DNA of 64,000 bases, taken from the NCBI RefSeq assembly GCF_002946355.1, contig NZ_PKOZ01000002.1, forward strand, positions 124,001-188,000. Direction: 5' to 3'. The notes below the pieces were generated by a model. It worked only from the letters and a program-made list of their open reading frames with translations. It was not told where the DNA came from and searched no databases. Below, one piece after another: positions 1 through 9,266 of the stretch. The position numbers were made by a program, and so were the translations under genes. Positions within the stretch are counted from its first letter, which is position 1. Each line of letters starts with the position of its first letter. The DNA is from Pradoshia eiseniae. Its GTDB lineage: Bacteria > Bacillota > Bacilli > Bacillales > Pradoshiaceae.

Positions 1-290
1 CATATCGGCCGCCGCTTCTAGGCTCAGGCCTTCCGGGTGAAAAGGAGCATACCTACCGTCTCGGCGGTCCGACCTGTCTTGCTGGCGATGTCATCGGGGA
101 CTATTCCTTTGACGAGCCTTTAAAAGCAGGTGACCGTCTCATCTTCGGCGATATGGCCATCTACTCAATGGTGAAAAACAACACCTTTAATGGAATGGCG
201 CTTCCGGCAATCTGTCTGCGCGATAAGGATGGGGACTGCCGGGTCGTCCGTCAATTCGGCTATCAGGATTTCAAATATAGACTCTCTTAA
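1..290 (+). CDS. nspC: carboxynorspermidine decarboxylase, C-terminal fragment
   Basis: Reading frame open from base 3 and ending with TAA at 288-290; only the last 95 codons are in the window. The visible part contains GPTCLAGDVIGDY followed by GDRLIFGDMAIYSMVKN and an NTFNGMALPAI segment, the conserved C-terminal signature of PLP-dependent fold III decarboxylases of the NspC family. In that family the Cys in GPTC and the downstream Asp contribute to the active site. The enzyme decarboxylates carboxynorspermidine or carboxyspermidine in the alternative polyamine pathway. The N-terminal domain with the PLP lysine lies upstream of the window, so completeness cannot be judged. Confidence 0.88.
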   Translation, partial: YRPPLLGSGLPGEKEHTYRLGGPTCLAGDVIGDYSFDEPLKAGDRLIFGDMAIYSMVKNNTFNGMALPAICLRDKDGDCRVVRQFGYQDFKYRLS

Positions 291-395
291 GGAGGGCAGG
301 CGTGGTTTTGGAGACTCCGCCTGTTTATATTGGGGGATAAATTGGCGGCCAAAATGATATCACATATGTTCGGACCGAAAAACCTTTCCCTCAAT

Positions 396-435
396 AACAA
401 AGCTGCCTCTCCATAATTGGGGAGGCAGCTTTGTT
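396..435. terminator. bidirectional intrinsic terminator between nspC and topB
   Basis: A near-perfect 17-bp inverted repeat (396-412 and 419-435) with a 6-nt loop and A/T ends on both sides. It can terminate nspC on the plus strand and the convergent topB on the minus strand. Confidence 0.85.
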
Positions 436-448
436 TCATATGAACATC

Positions 449-2644
449 TTATTTATCATCCAGCTTTATGCCTTTCAACAGGTCAGCAAACGGGTTGTTA
501 ATTGGTGTTTCTTCTTTTTGCTGCTGCTTTAAGTATTTCTGAACGGTGCGCTTGTCGGCTTTGCCGCCGGATTCCTTTTTGCGTCTTTCTTCAAAGGAAG
601 ACAGCTTTTCGCGGTAGCCGCATTTGCAGGTGAAGATTTGTCCTGTGCCTTCACCGCGCAGCTCCATTTTCTTCTTGCATTGCGGGCAGCGTGCATTGGT
701 CAGGCGTGCGACATTTTTGCGGTAGCCGCATTCACGATCTTGGCAGACGAGCATTTTACCTTTCTTGCCATTGACCTCAAGCATTGGTTTGCCACATTCC
801 GGACAGGATTTCGTAGAGATATTGTCATGTTTGAACTTCTTATCGCTAGCCTTGATATCTGCGACAATTTCCTTCGTATGCTGCTTCATTTCATTGATGA
901 AGGCATTCTTATCAAGCTTTCCTTTAGCAATCATCTCAAGCTTTTGTTCCCACTCAGCTGTTGTAGCAGGCGATTTAAGCTCATCAGGCACAAGGTCGAG
1001 CAGCTGGCGCCCTTTAGAGGTAATGTAGATGTCCTTGCCTCCCCGTTTTTCAATCAGGAAGGAATTGAACAGCTTGTCGATGATATCTGCACGCGTTGCG
1101 ACTGTGCCAAGTCCGCCTGTTGATTTGAGCGTGGCAGCGAGTTTTTTATCCTTTGTTTCCATATATTTCGTCGGATTCTCCATCGCAGACAGAAGGGTTG
1201 CCTCATTGAAACGGGCAGGCGGCTTCGTTTGGCCGGATGTTTGAGCAATCAGGGAAACCTTTAGTTCATCACCCTTGTTCAGACGCGGCAATAGCTGCTC
1301 CTTCACATCATCAGTAGATTCCTCATCGTCAAATCGGTTGTTATAGACTTCCTTCCATCCAGCCTTAATGACCGTCTTGCCTCGTGCGATGAACGACTCA
1401 GAGCCGATTTTCGCATGGACAGTCAATTGCTCAAATTCATGTGCAGGGTATAGGACCGCCAAGAAACGCTTCACGACAAGGTCATAGATTTTTCGCTCTT
1501 TATCATTAAAGGCTGCATAATTAACATAGCCCTCCGTCGGAATGATGGCATGGTGGTCGCTTACCTTGCTGTCGTCAACAAAGGCTTTCGTTGCCTTGAT
1601 TGGCCTGTTCGCGATTCTGTTGGCAAGCTTTGAGTATTCCGCGCCGCCGATCGCTTTCAGACGCTCTGGAATCGTGCTGACGATGTCAGAGGAAAGATAG
1701 CGGGAATCCGTCCGCGGATAGGTGAGCACTTTATGCTGTTCATACAGCTTTTGCATGATATTCAATGTTTCCTTGGCGGAGTAGCCAAATAGTTTATTGG
1801 CATCCCTCTGCAGCTCTGTTAAGTCATAGAGGGCAGGGGAGTATGTTTTCTTTGCCTTGCGATCGATTGCAACAACCTCAGCGTTCTGTTTGCCAAATGA
1901 TTGAAGGATGGCATCCACCTTCTCTTTGTTGAAGCTGCGGCTGTTCCCGTCCTTGTCCTGCCAAGTGAGACTTAGGGCATCTGACTTTGCCTCAATGCCA
2001 TAATACGTTTTCGGCTTAAAATTCTTAATTTCTTCCTCGCGGGCAGCAACCATGGCAACGGTTGGGGTTTGCACCCGTCCGCAGTTCAGCTGGGCGTTAT
2101 GCTTCGTGGTCAGCGCCCTGGTTGCATTAAGGCCGATATACCAGTCCGCCTCTGAACGCGCCACAGCAGAGGCATAGAGATTCTCATAATCTTTACCAGG
2201 CTTCAGGCGATTGAAGCCGTCTTTGATTGCTTTATCTGTAACAGAGGAAATCCATAAGCGCTTAATCGGCTTTTTCACATTCGCTTTCTCGATGATCCAG
2301 CGAGCAACAAGTTCACCCTCGCGCCCTGCGTCTGTAGCGATAATAATATCTTTGACATCCCCGCGGGTCAGCTGGGACTTCACTGCATTGAATTGTTTGC
2401 CGGTTTGCTTCATGACGACAAGCTTCAGCTGTTTCGGGAGCATTGGCAGGTCCTCGAGATTCCATGTTTTATATTTTTGATCATAGGTCTCAGGGTCAGC
2501 CAATGTGACGAGATGCCCAAGTGCCCATGTAACGATATATTGATCCCCTTCTAAAAACCCGTTACCCTTTTTTCTGCAATTCAGCACATTGGCGATATCA
2601 CGCGCAACAGATGGTTTTTCGGCGATTACTACACTTTTTGCCAT
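449..2644 (-). CDS. topB: DNA topoisomerase III
   Basis: A 731-residue type IA topoisomerase, which passes single strands through a transient nick and resolves recombination or replication intermediates. The N-terminus has the Toprim start (VVIAEKPSVARDIA) and the acidic DAGREGE motif. The catalytic tyrosine is at about residue 309 in LTYPRTDSRYL. The C-terminus carries two Cys clusters (CPECG...CGY and CPQCK...CKCGY, roughly 615-690), a zinc-ribbon-like tail. Length fits the Bacillus TopB family. The ATG at 2644 was chosen because AAAGGAG precedes it at good spacing and the family starts MxKSVVIAEKPS; an upstream in-frame start at 2698 would add 18 unconserved residues. Confidence 0.95.
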   Translation of the reverse strand: MAKSVVIAEKPSVARDIANVLNCRKKGNGFLEGDQYIVTWALGHLVTLADPETYDQKYKTWNLEDLPMLPKQLKLVVMKQTGKQFNAVKSQLTRGDVKDIIIATDAGREGELVARWIIEKANVKKPIKRLWISSVTDKAIKDGFNRLKPGKDYENLYASAVARSEADWYIGLNATRALTTKHNAQLNCGRVQTPTVAMVAAREEEIKNFKPKTYYGIEAKSDALSLTWQDKDGNSRSFNKEKVDAILQSFGKQNAEVVAIDRKAKKTYSPALYDLTELQRDANKLFGYSAKETLNIMQKLYEQHKVLTYPRTDSRYLSSDIVSTIPERLKAIGGAEYSKLANRIANRPIKATKAFVDDSKVSDHHAIIPTEGYVNYAAFNDKERKIYDLVVKRFLAVLYPAHEFEQLTVHAKIGSESFIARGKTVIKAGWKEVYNNRFDDEESTDDVKEQLLPRLNKGDELKVSLIAQTSGQTKPPARFNEATLLSAMENPTKYMETKDKKLAATLKSTGGLGTVATRADIIDKLFNSFLIEKRGGKDIYITSKGRQLLDLVPDELKSPATTAEWEQKLEMIAKGKLDKNAFINEMKQHTKEIVADIKASDKKFKHDNISTKSCPECGKPMLEVNGKKGKMLVCQDRECGYRKNVARLTNARCPQCKKKMELRGEGTGQIFTCKCGYREKLSSFEERRKKESGGKADKRTVQKYLKQQQKEETPINNPFADLLKGIKLDDK

Positions 2645-3155
2645 TATCCGAACTCCTTTACTTGTTCTGTATCGTCTAATATACCATAGTTTTGGCACTG
2701 AAAAAGGATAGATACTTTAGGGGTCATTGCTTTATTGGAATGCTGATAGACTTTTAGTGAGACAAAAAATGCAAGGGAGAGTATATACGGAGTGGTATAT
2801 CAGGATGAGCAGCCTCTTCAATTATCCAAGCGGCTATGGGTTTAAGGATTTGTAAATACCTCTGATATTTGTAAGGATATGGACCGATTATTTCGACAAT
2901 ATCCTATACAATTTGTGGTAAATCGAGCATTTTATAGGTAAATTCCAATGAATTACGTATATTTTCGCACATTTTGGATTTATTTAACTTGTTAAAATCG
3001 TTTGTCAGAGGGGGCTCGATTATGGTACGATTATTACGCTAAAGGTTTGAAGATCAAAAAAATTTTTACAGTCTGTAAGTACATGCTTTAGACATGAAAG
3101 GTTTTTCTGGTTTTCTACTTTTGATTATTTCTACTAAAGTTAGGAGGCCAAAAAA
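2645..3155. other. intergenic region with topB promoter side and cold-shock leader
   Basis: About 510 bases with no convincing gene. It separates the divergent topB and csp genes and is AT-rich. The right part holds a candidate promoter for csp (3002-3031) and a leader of about 115 nt. I saw no repeat or known riboswitch in the left part. Confidence 0.5.
3002..3031 (+). promoter_or_regulatory. candidate sigma-A promoter of csp
   Basis: TTGTCA (3002-3007), an 18-bp spacer and TACGAT (3026-3031). This would give a transcript starting near 3038 with a leader of about 118 nt. Long leaders are typical of cold shock genes, where they act in mRNA folding and stability. The assignment is by eye and could be off. 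Confidence 0.4.
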
Positions 3156-3353
3156 ATGGTCGGAAAAGTAAAATGGTTTAACGCAGAAAAAGGTTTTGGT
3201 TTCATCGAGCGCGAAGAGGGTGACGATGTATTCGTACACTTCTCAGCAATCCAAGGAACTGGATTCAAAACTCTTGAAGAAGGCCAAGAAGTTGAATTCG
3301 AAATCGTTGAAGGTAACCGCGGACCACAAGCAGCTAACGTTGTTCGCATCTAA
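3156..3353 (+). CDS. cold shock protein (CspA/CspB family)
   Basis: A 65-residue single cold shock domain, the usual size. It binds single-stranded RNA and DNA and acts as an RNA chaperone. Both RNA-binding motifs are intact: RNP1 as KGFGFIE (about residues 12-18) and RNP2 as VFVHF (about 25-29), and the C-terminus has the conserved [16 protein letters not shown] lies upstream of the ATG. It closely resembles Bacillus CspB and CspD; I cannot say which paralogue it is. It has its own terminator and is probably monocistronic. Confidence 0.96.
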   Translation: MVGKVKWFNAEKGFGFIEREEGDDVFVHFSAIQGTGFKTLEEGQEVEFEIVEGNRGPQAANVVRI

Positions 3354-3387
3354 TAAAAATATCTGAACTTATATGTAATTTCACTGT

Positions 3388-3430
3388 AAGAAGGGAGAAG
3401 GCATTCCTATGTCTCCTCCCTTCTTTTTTA
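3388..3430 (+). terminator. intrinsic terminator of csp
   Basis: A 10-bp stem (3388-3397 with 3416-3425), an 18-nt loop and a T run ending near 3430, about 35 nt after the csp stop. Confidence 0.85.
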
Positions 3431-3502
3431 TTTGCGTATAAGTCAATTATAGTAGAGCAAATTAAGGAGGAATGAATGCCAAATGGACTGAGGTGAATTA
3501 CG

Positions 3503-4852
3503 ATGAAAAAGCAGGCAGCACAGGGGAAGGAAAAGAAAATGCTGAAATGGTGGCAATTATCGATGATAGGGGTCGGATGCACGATAGGCACCGGCTTCTT
3601 TCTTGGATCCGGACTTGGAATTAAGCTTGCTGGGCCGGCTGTCTTAATCGCCTTTCTAATCGCGGGGACCGCTACTTATTTTGTGTATGACGCCTTGGCG
3701 GCGATGACACAGAAGGATCCGCAAAAGGGATCATTTCGTACCTATTCCCGCAAGGCTTTTGGAAGACCAGTCGGGTTCATGAATGGCTGGATTTATTGGT
3801 TTTCTGAAATGTTCATTGTCGGGAGCCAGCTTACAGCAATTTCTTTATTCTCGCGATTCTGGTTTCCGGAAATTCAGCTATGGGTGTTCGCAAGCATTTT
3901 CGGAGTGCTCGGTCTCGTGGTCATTTTGATTGGGACGAAGCTATTCGAACAGATGGAAAATGTAAGTGCCATCGTGAAGGTCGCAGCGATTTTGATGTTT
4001 ATCATCATCGCCGTCCTTGGGAGTACAGGAGTCATTGATGGAGACAAAGGATTTAGCTGGCCGCACACGGTTGCGGGATTCTTCCCGACTGGATGGAAGC
4101 AGATTTGGGCATCGCTGATTTTTGCTTTTTTTGCCTTTGGCGGAATAGAGGTAATTGGCATTATGTCAATGCGGCTCGAAAACAAGGAGGATGCGCCAAA
4201 GGCAGGAAAAGTGATGCTTTTGATCTTGCTGGTCATCTATCTCGCTGCTCTTAGCCTAGTTGTCTTCACCTTGCCCCATCATGATATTAAGGCAAATGAA
4301 AGCCCGTTCTTGACCGTTCTTTCCTTTTTTAAGGTACCATTGGTTGCCCATATATTTAACGGGGCTTTGATGATTGCCGGATTTTCTACCATGTCAGCCT
4401 CTCTATATGCTGTGACGACGATGCTTGTTGCATTGGCAGAGGACCGCGATGCTCCGCGTTTTTGCTGTAAGAAGGGAAAGCTCGCAATTCCGCTCCCTGC
4501 CTTTATCATAACAGTGCTGGCTCTTGTCATTTCAATCGTCTTATCCCTTCTAATGCCAAACAGTGTCTATGAATATTTTACGACAGGGGCAAGCTTGCTT
4601 ATCTTATACAATTGGATATTGATTTTGATAACCTATTCGAAATCGATTGAATTATCAGCTCTAGATAAGTGGAAGCGTAATTTGGCCTTCTTATTTATCG
4701 TGCTAGGGATTACAGGCACTCTTTTTCAAAAAGGCACAAGAGGCGGACTTCTCGTCAGTCTTTGTTTCGTCGCTTTTATCGGTCTTATTACCTTTATTGT
4801 CAGTGTGAAAAGAATCAGGAAACGGCCTTTAACTCCGCGCAGAATGCGCTGA
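3503..4852 (+). CDS. APC-superfamily amino acid permease
   Basis: A 449-residue integral membrane protein with about 12 hydrophobic segments. The first helix carries the APC signature (GVGCTIGTGFFLGSGLGI, about residues 22-39). The FAFFAFGGIEVIGIMSMRLENKEDAPKA stretch near 220-245 is typical of the helix-6 substrate site of amino acid permeases and the loop after it. It probably imports an amino acid by proton symport; the substrate cannot be read from the sequence. The start at 3503 has a GAGGTGA site; an internal Met at residue 14 is a possible alternative. No T-box or other amino-acid-sensing leader is visible in the short upstream gap. Its stop codon abuts the stop of the convergent lysE-type gene with no gap. 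Confidence 0.85.
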   Translation: MKKQAAQGKEKKMLKWWQLSMIGVGCTIGTGFFLGSGLGIKLAGPAVLIAFLIAGTATYFVYDALAAMTQKDPQKGSFRTYSRKAFGRPVGFMNGWIYWFSEMFIVGSQLTAISLFSRFWFPEIQLWVFASIFGVLGLVVILIGTKLFEQMENVSAIVKVAAILMFIIIAVLGSTGVIDGDKGFSWPHTVAGFFPTGWKQIWASLIFAFFAFGGIEVIGIMSMRLENKEDAPKAGKVMLLILLVIYLAALSLVVFTLPHHDIKANESPFLTVLSFFKVPLVAHIFNGALMIAGFSTMSASLYAVTTMLVALAEDRDAPRFCCKKGKLAIPLPAFIITVLALVISIVLSLLMPNSVYEYFTTGASLLILYNWILILITYSKSIELSALDKWKRNLAFLFIVLGITGTLFQKGTRGGLLVSLCFVAFIGLITFIVSVKRIRKRPLTPRRMR

Positions 4853-5476
4853 TTAGAATAAGGACAGAATCCCTTTTGAGCCAAAGTAAAGGCCAAATCC
4901 GATTAAGGAGATACCCGAAAACAAGGAGACAGCCCGCAAGAAACGGTCGGTCAGAAACCGCCTGAAGATACTTGATAGTAAAGCAATTGTATAATCCCAT
5001 AAGAAAATGCCGCAGATAATGGCGCAGCTATTAATGAAAATCTGGCGTGTTGATAAATGATTCGCCGTCTCTGCCAGAACAGACCCATAAATCCCAATCC
5101 AGAAAAGGATGCTTAGAGGATTCATCAAAGACATAAAGAAGCCTGTACGGAAGGAATGAAACTTCGTCACATTTCTCTGCAGGCTTTTTTCGTTTGCCTG
5201 AACAGAGGAGGCGAGACTTTCTGCCCCTGAATAGATAAGCACGAATGCCCCGAATAGCCATAGGAAGGTCTGGATGATGGGAATATTCATATATGTGGCA
5301 AGACCGAAATAAACAAGAATCATATAAACAATGTCGGCAAGAATGGCGCCTAATCCAAATAGCCAGGCATAGCTAAATCCCTTGCGCAGTCCTGTTTCCA
5401 TTTGTGCGGCATTGATAGGTCCAACAGGCGCGGATAAGGATATTCCTAAATAAACATAACTTAATAATCCATACAT
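4853..5476 (-). CDS. LysE/RhtB-family amino acid exporter
   Basis: A 207-residue membrane protein with about six hydrophobic segments. Its N-terminus, LGISLSAPVGPINAAQMETGLRKG, is the LysE-family signature, and SLMNPLSILFW further in is also typical. The family exports amino acids or related metabolites. The frame is open to 5587, but ATG 5476 is preferred: it has GGAGGG nine bases upstream and places the first helix where the family has it. The longer version would add an unlikely Cys-rich hydrophobic extension. Stops of this gene and the upstream permease are directly adjacent, so transcription is convergent without a visible terminator. Confidence 0.85.
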   Translation of the reverse strand: MYGLLSYVYLGISLSAPVGPINAAQMETGLRKGFSYAWLFGLGAILADIVYMILVYFGLATYMNIPIIQTFLWLFGAFVLIYSGAESLASSVQANEKSLQRNVTKFHSFRTGFFMSLMNPLSILFWIGIYGSVLAETANHLSTRQIFINSCAIICGIFLWDYTIALLSSIFRRFLTDRFLRAVSLFSGISLIGFGLYFGSKGILSLF

Positions 5477-5686
5477 ACAAGCAAGCCCTCCGTTTCGTTT
5501 GCTTGTACAAGTGTATGCAGGGAGGAGAGCCCATAAAACCAAAAGAGTGATGTATTCAAATGGTTGAGATTCGCTCTTGCGCTTCATTTTCAGCCAATCC
5601 CCTAATCATCCCGTTATGAAAGAAGCGTTAGCTGAAAAGTCGCAGGAAAAGGGACTAAAATGTGTACACTCTCGCGCTCGCCGCCA

Positions 5687-5731
5687 ATAAAAAACAGATG
5701 AAAACCACGGGGGTCTTCATCTGTTTTTTAT
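5687..5731 (-). terminator. intrinsic terminator of the YeiH-family gene
   Basis: A perfect 16-bp inverted repeat (5687-5702 and 5716-5731) rich in A on the left arm, giving a T run on the minus strand just past the stop of the 5740-6732 gene. Confidence 0.85.
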
Positions 5732-5739
5732 GACGGTAT

Positions 5740-6732
5740 TTACACCCAAATATAGGTGATAACTGATAGTAAAATAGATGTAATCACAAGAGCAAGCAGC
5801 GGGAATCCTGCTTTCTCCTTTAATTGCCGCAGGTCTATGGTTAGACCGAGACCAGCCATGGCCATGGATAATAAGAAGGTCGTGAGCATGGCAATGGAAT
5901 CATATAAGGAGACCGGGAACCAATCGCCCGCAAGATATGTACGGAAAATGCTAAGTGCGATAAAGCCAAGCAAGAACCATGGGAAGGCAATCTTAGAACT
6001 TGATTCATCGTTTTTCTGTCTGCGCTTCATCCAAAAGACTAGCACGAAGCAAAACGGAATAAGCAAGAAAACGCGGCATAGCTTAGCGAGCAATGCCATC
6101 GCTACTGCATCTTCACCCGCTGGGTCCGCAGCCAGGGCAACGTGGGCCAATTCATGAAGGCTTAGCCCAGACCATATGCCATACCCGACTGGGGTGAGGC
6201 TGACCATCGGCAAGAGAACGGTATAGCCGACGGCAAATATGGTCCCAATCAAGGCAATCATTCCGACACTCATCGCTGTGTCTTCTTCCTCTGATTGTAT
6301 GATTGGAGAAACGGCAGCAATAGCTGCTGCACCGCAGATACCAGTTCCGGCGCCTAGTAAAAAAGAGATATGCGGATCAATCTTTAACCAGCGGCCGAGG
6401 AGCATCATCACCGTAATGGAAAAGATAATGACGACGAAGGCTTTTCCTAGCAGTCCAAGACCTTCACTGAAAATGATTTGCATATCTAGCTTTAAACCAT
6501 AGAGAATAATAGCGGCACGAAGGAGAATGCGTGCAGAGAAATGAACGCCGGCACGAAGGTTTTCTGGATAGCTGCGTAAATTTCGATAAGCAATCGCGAG
6601 CAAGATACTGCATGCTAATGGGCCTATATAATCGAATACTGGCAGTTTAGCCAATATGAACCCTAGTAAGGCAAGTAATGCCGTGAAGCCGATGCCGCCC
6701 CAAAAGGATATACGATTTGTTTGAGAAGTCAT
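5740..6732 (-). CDS. YeiH/UPF0324-family membrane transporter (putative sulfate exporter family)
   Basis: A 330-residue polytopic membrane protein with about ten hydrophobic segments. The family pattern is visible in LRAGVHFSARILLRAAIILYGLKL near residue 60, LGAGTGICGAAAIAAVSPII near 125, and SLHELAHVALAA near 190. Members are annotated as putative sulfate exporters (YeiH-like), but the substrate has rarely been tested, so the role is not certain. AGGTGA precedes the ATG at 6732. It is transcribed alone, divergent from the HAD gene, and ends at a strong terminator. Confidence 0.82.
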   Translation of the reverse strand: MTSQTNRISFWGGIGFTALLALLGFILAKLPVFDYIGPLACSILLAIAYRNLRSYPENLRAGVHFSARILLRAAIILYGLKLDMQIIFSEGLGLLGKAFVVIIFSITVMMLLGRWLKIDPHISFLLGAGTGICGAAAIAAVSPIIQSEEEDTAMSVGMIALIGTIFAVGYTVLLPMVSLTPVGYGIWSGLSLHELAHVALAADPAGEDAVAMALLAKLCRVFLLIPFCFVLVFWMKRRQKNDESSSKIAFPWFLLGFIALSIFRTYLAGDWFPVSLYDSIAMLTTFLLSMAMAGLGLTIDLRQLKEKAGFPLLALVITSILLSVITYIWV

Positions 6733-6986
6733 AGTAGTTCACCTGTTGCCTTTCAGTTGTAAATTTAGAATAGTAAGCCATCATTAGTGTATAGGTTTAA
6801 AAGTTAATAGAAAAGTTTTATTTAATTATATCGGTTAGTATGTTTCGCCATAGAAACATTTTTTATACAGGGGAGATAGGTTAACCCATTTTTCATATGG
6901 AATAACAGGGTATATACTTAAAATAAGACATCTCTGCCTATCATTAGAATGATCATGGAAGGTGAATGAAGGAGGAGCCAAACGAT

Positions 6987-7850
6987 ATGAAATGTATTGT
7001 ATCTGATATGGATGGCACATTGCTGAATGAAAATCAGAAAATCAGTGAAGAGAACCGTAAAGCACTTGAAGCGGTGAGGGAAATGGGCGGACAAGTCATC
7101 ATTGCGACAGGCCGCTCTTATAAGGAAGCGAGATTGGCTCTTGATGAGGCGAATATCAATTGCCCTATAATCAGTATGAACGGCGCCGCTGTTTATGATC
7201 AAAAAGGAGATCTCATTTCATCTCAGCCAATCGCGCTTGAGGAGCTAGAAAGCACGATTACCTTCTTGGAGGAAGCGGGCCTATATTTCGAACTGTATAC
7301 GAATCATGGTGTTTTCTCAAAAAATCCAGAGCATGCGGTTGATTCTCTTGTGGATATCGTGTTGAGCGCTAACCCTGAGCATGATAGGGAGGAAGTGCAG
7401 AGGAGAGCGCTGGCGAGAATTGAATACGGGTTTTTATTTGAAACGCATGATTATCATGCATTGATTAAAGAAGAGGATATGCACGTCTTTAAAATCTTAG
7501 TATTCTCACTCCATCAGGATGAGCTCAGCACGGCGGCCGAAGCCCTTGCTAAGTTTGATGGTTTGACGATTACTTCCTCTGGTAAAGGCAATATCGAAAT
7601 CAATAATCGCGGAATCTCTAAAGGGAATGCTCTCGAAGCATTATTAGCTAACTATAATATCCCGCTTGAAGAAACGATCGCCATCGGGGACAATCTGAAC
7701 GATGTCTCTATGTTTGAGAAGGCTGGCCTCTCCATCGCCATGGGGAATGCTGCAGAGGAAATTAAGCAAATTTGCAAGGATACGACCTTATCCAATAAAG
7801 AGGATGGCGTTGCCCATGCAATCTATCGCTATATGGTTTCAAAAAAATAA
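6987..7850 (+). CDS. Cof-type HAD hydrolase (sugar/nucleotide phosphatase-like)
   Basis: A 287-residue haloacid dehalogenase hydrolase of the IIB (Cof) subgroup. Motif I is DMDGTLL (residues 8-14) with the nucleophile Asp; ATGRS gives motif II; motif III Lys and motif IV GDNLNDVSMFEKAG lie in the C-terminal half. The large cap between motifs II and III is the Cof type. Such enzymes dephosphorylate sugar phosphates, FMN or similar small molecules; the substrate is unknown here. The start at 6987 has GGAGGAG at 9 nt; the in-frame ATG at 6966 has no usable site. It is monocistronic, with a terminator 80 nt downstream. Confidence 0.88.
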   Translation: MKCIVSDMDGTLLNENQKISEENRKALEAVREMGGQVIIATGRSYKEARLALDEANINCPIISMNGAAVYDQKGDLISSQPIALEELESTITFLEEAGLYFELYTNHGVFSKNPEHAVDSLVDIVLSANPEHDREEVQRRALARIEYGFLFETHDYHALIKEEDMHVFKILVFSLHQDELSTAAEALAKFDGLTITSSGKGNIEINNRGISKGNALEALLANYNIPLEETIAIGDNLNDVSMFEKAGLSIAMGNAAEEIKQICKDTTLSNKEDGVAHAIYRYMVSKK

Positions 7851-7932
7851 TGACATACATGTATAAAGTTGGGGAAAATTGGTTAAATTATAAAGGCAAT
7901 GAAGTTTTCCAAAGTATCCCCCCCTTTTTGGA

Positions 7933-7966
7933 CCGCCGGGCTAAATCAGCCTGGCGGATTTTTTTT
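7933..7966 (+). terminator. intrinsic terminator of the HAD gene
   Basis: A 10-bp GC-rich stem with one G-T pair (7933-7942 and 7948-7957), a 5-nt loop and eight T residues. Confidence 0.88.
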
Positions 7967-8022
7967 ATGCTCTGGCACTATATTTGGCAGGTGTTCTAGC
8001 TTGCCTTCTTAGCCAATAGAAG

Positions 8023-8054
8023 CAAAAAAGAGATTGAGAATAAAAAATTCTCAA
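8023..8054 (-). terminator. probable terminator of yojF-bshB2
   Basis: An 8-bp stem (8034-8041 and 8047-8054) followed on the minus strand by a T run (A6 at 8023-8028). The stem is AT-rich, so termination may be weak. Confidence 0.55.
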
Positions 8055-8095
8055 CCCCTTTTGCCGGTGTTCATAGACATTCCTCTGCTATTCTT

Positions 8096-8779
8096 TTAGC
8101 GTATATCTTCAGCCCACTTATATTCATAGAATCGCTCATAGAATAGGCGACTTTCGAGCTCTTCATTTTTCTGCTCCAAAAGGTCAGGCCAGGAGGCCAT
8201 CATTGCCTCTGTTTGGGAACGGTGTGCTGCAATCGCAGCAAGCTTCGTTTCAATGACATCCTTGATGAAATGAACAACATTTGGTTTGCCGAGCACCTGC
8301 TGATGATTATTTGAAAAAGCGACGCCATAAAGCTTAGGACGTTCAGCTTGATCAATAGAGCCTACAGCTCGCACGACAGCTCTCCCAGTTGCTTCATGGT
8401 CTGGGTGAACACTGAAGCCGGGATAGAACGTAATAATCAGGGAAGGATTCACTTCATCGATCGCCGCCCGGATGCGGTTGGCGAGTGCTTCCTCATTCTC
8501 GAATTCAACCGTTTTATCGCGAAGGCCCCACATGCGCAAATCCTGAATGCCCATCACATTTGCGGCATCCATCAGTTCCTGTCTGCGGATATTCGGAAGC
8601 GATTCCCTAGTCGCGAATGGAGGGTTTCCTAAATTGCGGCCCATCTCACCGAGTGTTAGGCAAATATAGGTAACAGGAATGTTGTTTTTCGTATAGGAGG
8701 CAATGGTTCCAGACACCCCGAAGGCTTCATCATCTGGATGGGGGAAGATTACCAGTACATGTCTTTCAGTTTCCATCAT
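8096..8779 (-). CDS. bshB2: bacillithiol biosynthesis deacetylase BshB2
   Basis: A 227-residue LmbE/PIG-L family zinc deacetylase. HPDDEA near residue 14 supplies the metal ligands and the catalytic Asp, and HPDHEATG near 123 supplies the second His motif. The long LTLGEMGRNLGNPPFATRESL region matches B. subtilis YojG (BshB2) closely. BshB enzymes remove the acetyl group from GlcNAc-malate to give GlcN-malate, the second step of bacillithiol synthesis. It lies 10 nt after the yojF stop, the same gene pair as in B. subtilis, so the two are co-transcribed. AAGGAG precedes the ATG at 8779. Confidence 0.93.
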   Translation of the reverse strand: MMETERHVLVIFPHPDDEAFGVSGTIASYTKNNIPVTYICLTLGEMGRNLGNPPFATRESLPNIRRQELMDAANVMGIQDLRMWGLRDKTVEFENEEALANRIRAAIDEVNPSLIITFYPGFSVHPDHEATGRAVVRAVGSIDQAERPKLYGVAFSNNHQQVLGKPNVVHFIKDVIETKLAAIAAHRSQTEAMMASWPDLLEQKNEELESRLFYERFYEYKWAEDIR

Positions 8780-8789
8780 TCACATCTCC

Positions 8790-9140
8790 TTACTTGTCAA
8801 ATGGGTTATTGCTCAGCTCAAAGGCAACAGCCAGGCGGCCTTGATGGTCAAGACCAGCCATGAGCAAACGGCCAAATTCATCTATTTCATAATGAGTGAT
8901 GCCTTCTGCATATACCCAGCCATTCGCCATACGGAGACCGACGCGGTATGGACCATCACCGATGATTTTTCCTTCCTCAAAGGTAATGGCGACATTGCGG
9001 ATGAAGGCACCCGCTGAGAAAAAGGCTTCATCATTATGGGATGCATAAGCCCCGTTTGTCGTCTCTAAATGCAGGTATACGGGATGGTCCGCGAATGTTT
9101 GCAGGGATGCTTGAGCATCGAGAAGATCAATTGGCTTCAT
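8790..9140 (-). CDS. yojF: YojF family protein (DUF1806)
   Basis: A 116-residue soluble protein matching the YojF family in length and in the C-terminal part, EFGRLLMAGLDHQGRLAVAFELS. The family has no established function, but it is the fixed partner upstream of bshB2 in many Bacillaceae, which suggests a link to bacillithiol. AGGAGGT lies just before the ATG. No signal peptide, membrane segment or metal-binding motif is visible. Confidence 0.88.
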   Translation of the reverse strand: MKPIDLLDAQASLQTFADHPVYLHLETTNGAYASHNDEAFFSAGAFIRNVAITFEEGKIIGDGPYRVGLRMANGWVYAEGITHYEIDEFGRLLMAGLDHQGRLAVAFELSNNPFDK

Positions 9141-9223
9141 GACACTACCTCCTAGTTCATATCAAAGTAATTCTAGTATTTTAAATCATCATACTAAATG
9201 ACGTATAAAAATGTGAAATAAAT

Positions 9224-9254
9224 AAGCTGCCGGAGACAAATGCGCCGGCAGCTT
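9224..9254 (-). terminator. intrinsic terminator of pdxK/thiD
   Basis: A 10-bp perfect stem (9224-9233 and 9245-9254) directly after the stop on the minus strand, followed by a T-rich tract on that strand. Confidence 0.8.
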
Positions 9255-9266
9255 TAACGTCAGCCA

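Noticed and set aside
638-1123. 161-codon frame opposite topB
   Set aside because: Lies wholly antisense to the conserved topB frame; a shadow of its codon pattern.
3354-3502. T-box or amino-acid riboswitch before the APC permease
   Set aside because: The gap contains only the csp terminator and about 70 nt more, too short and without the consensus.
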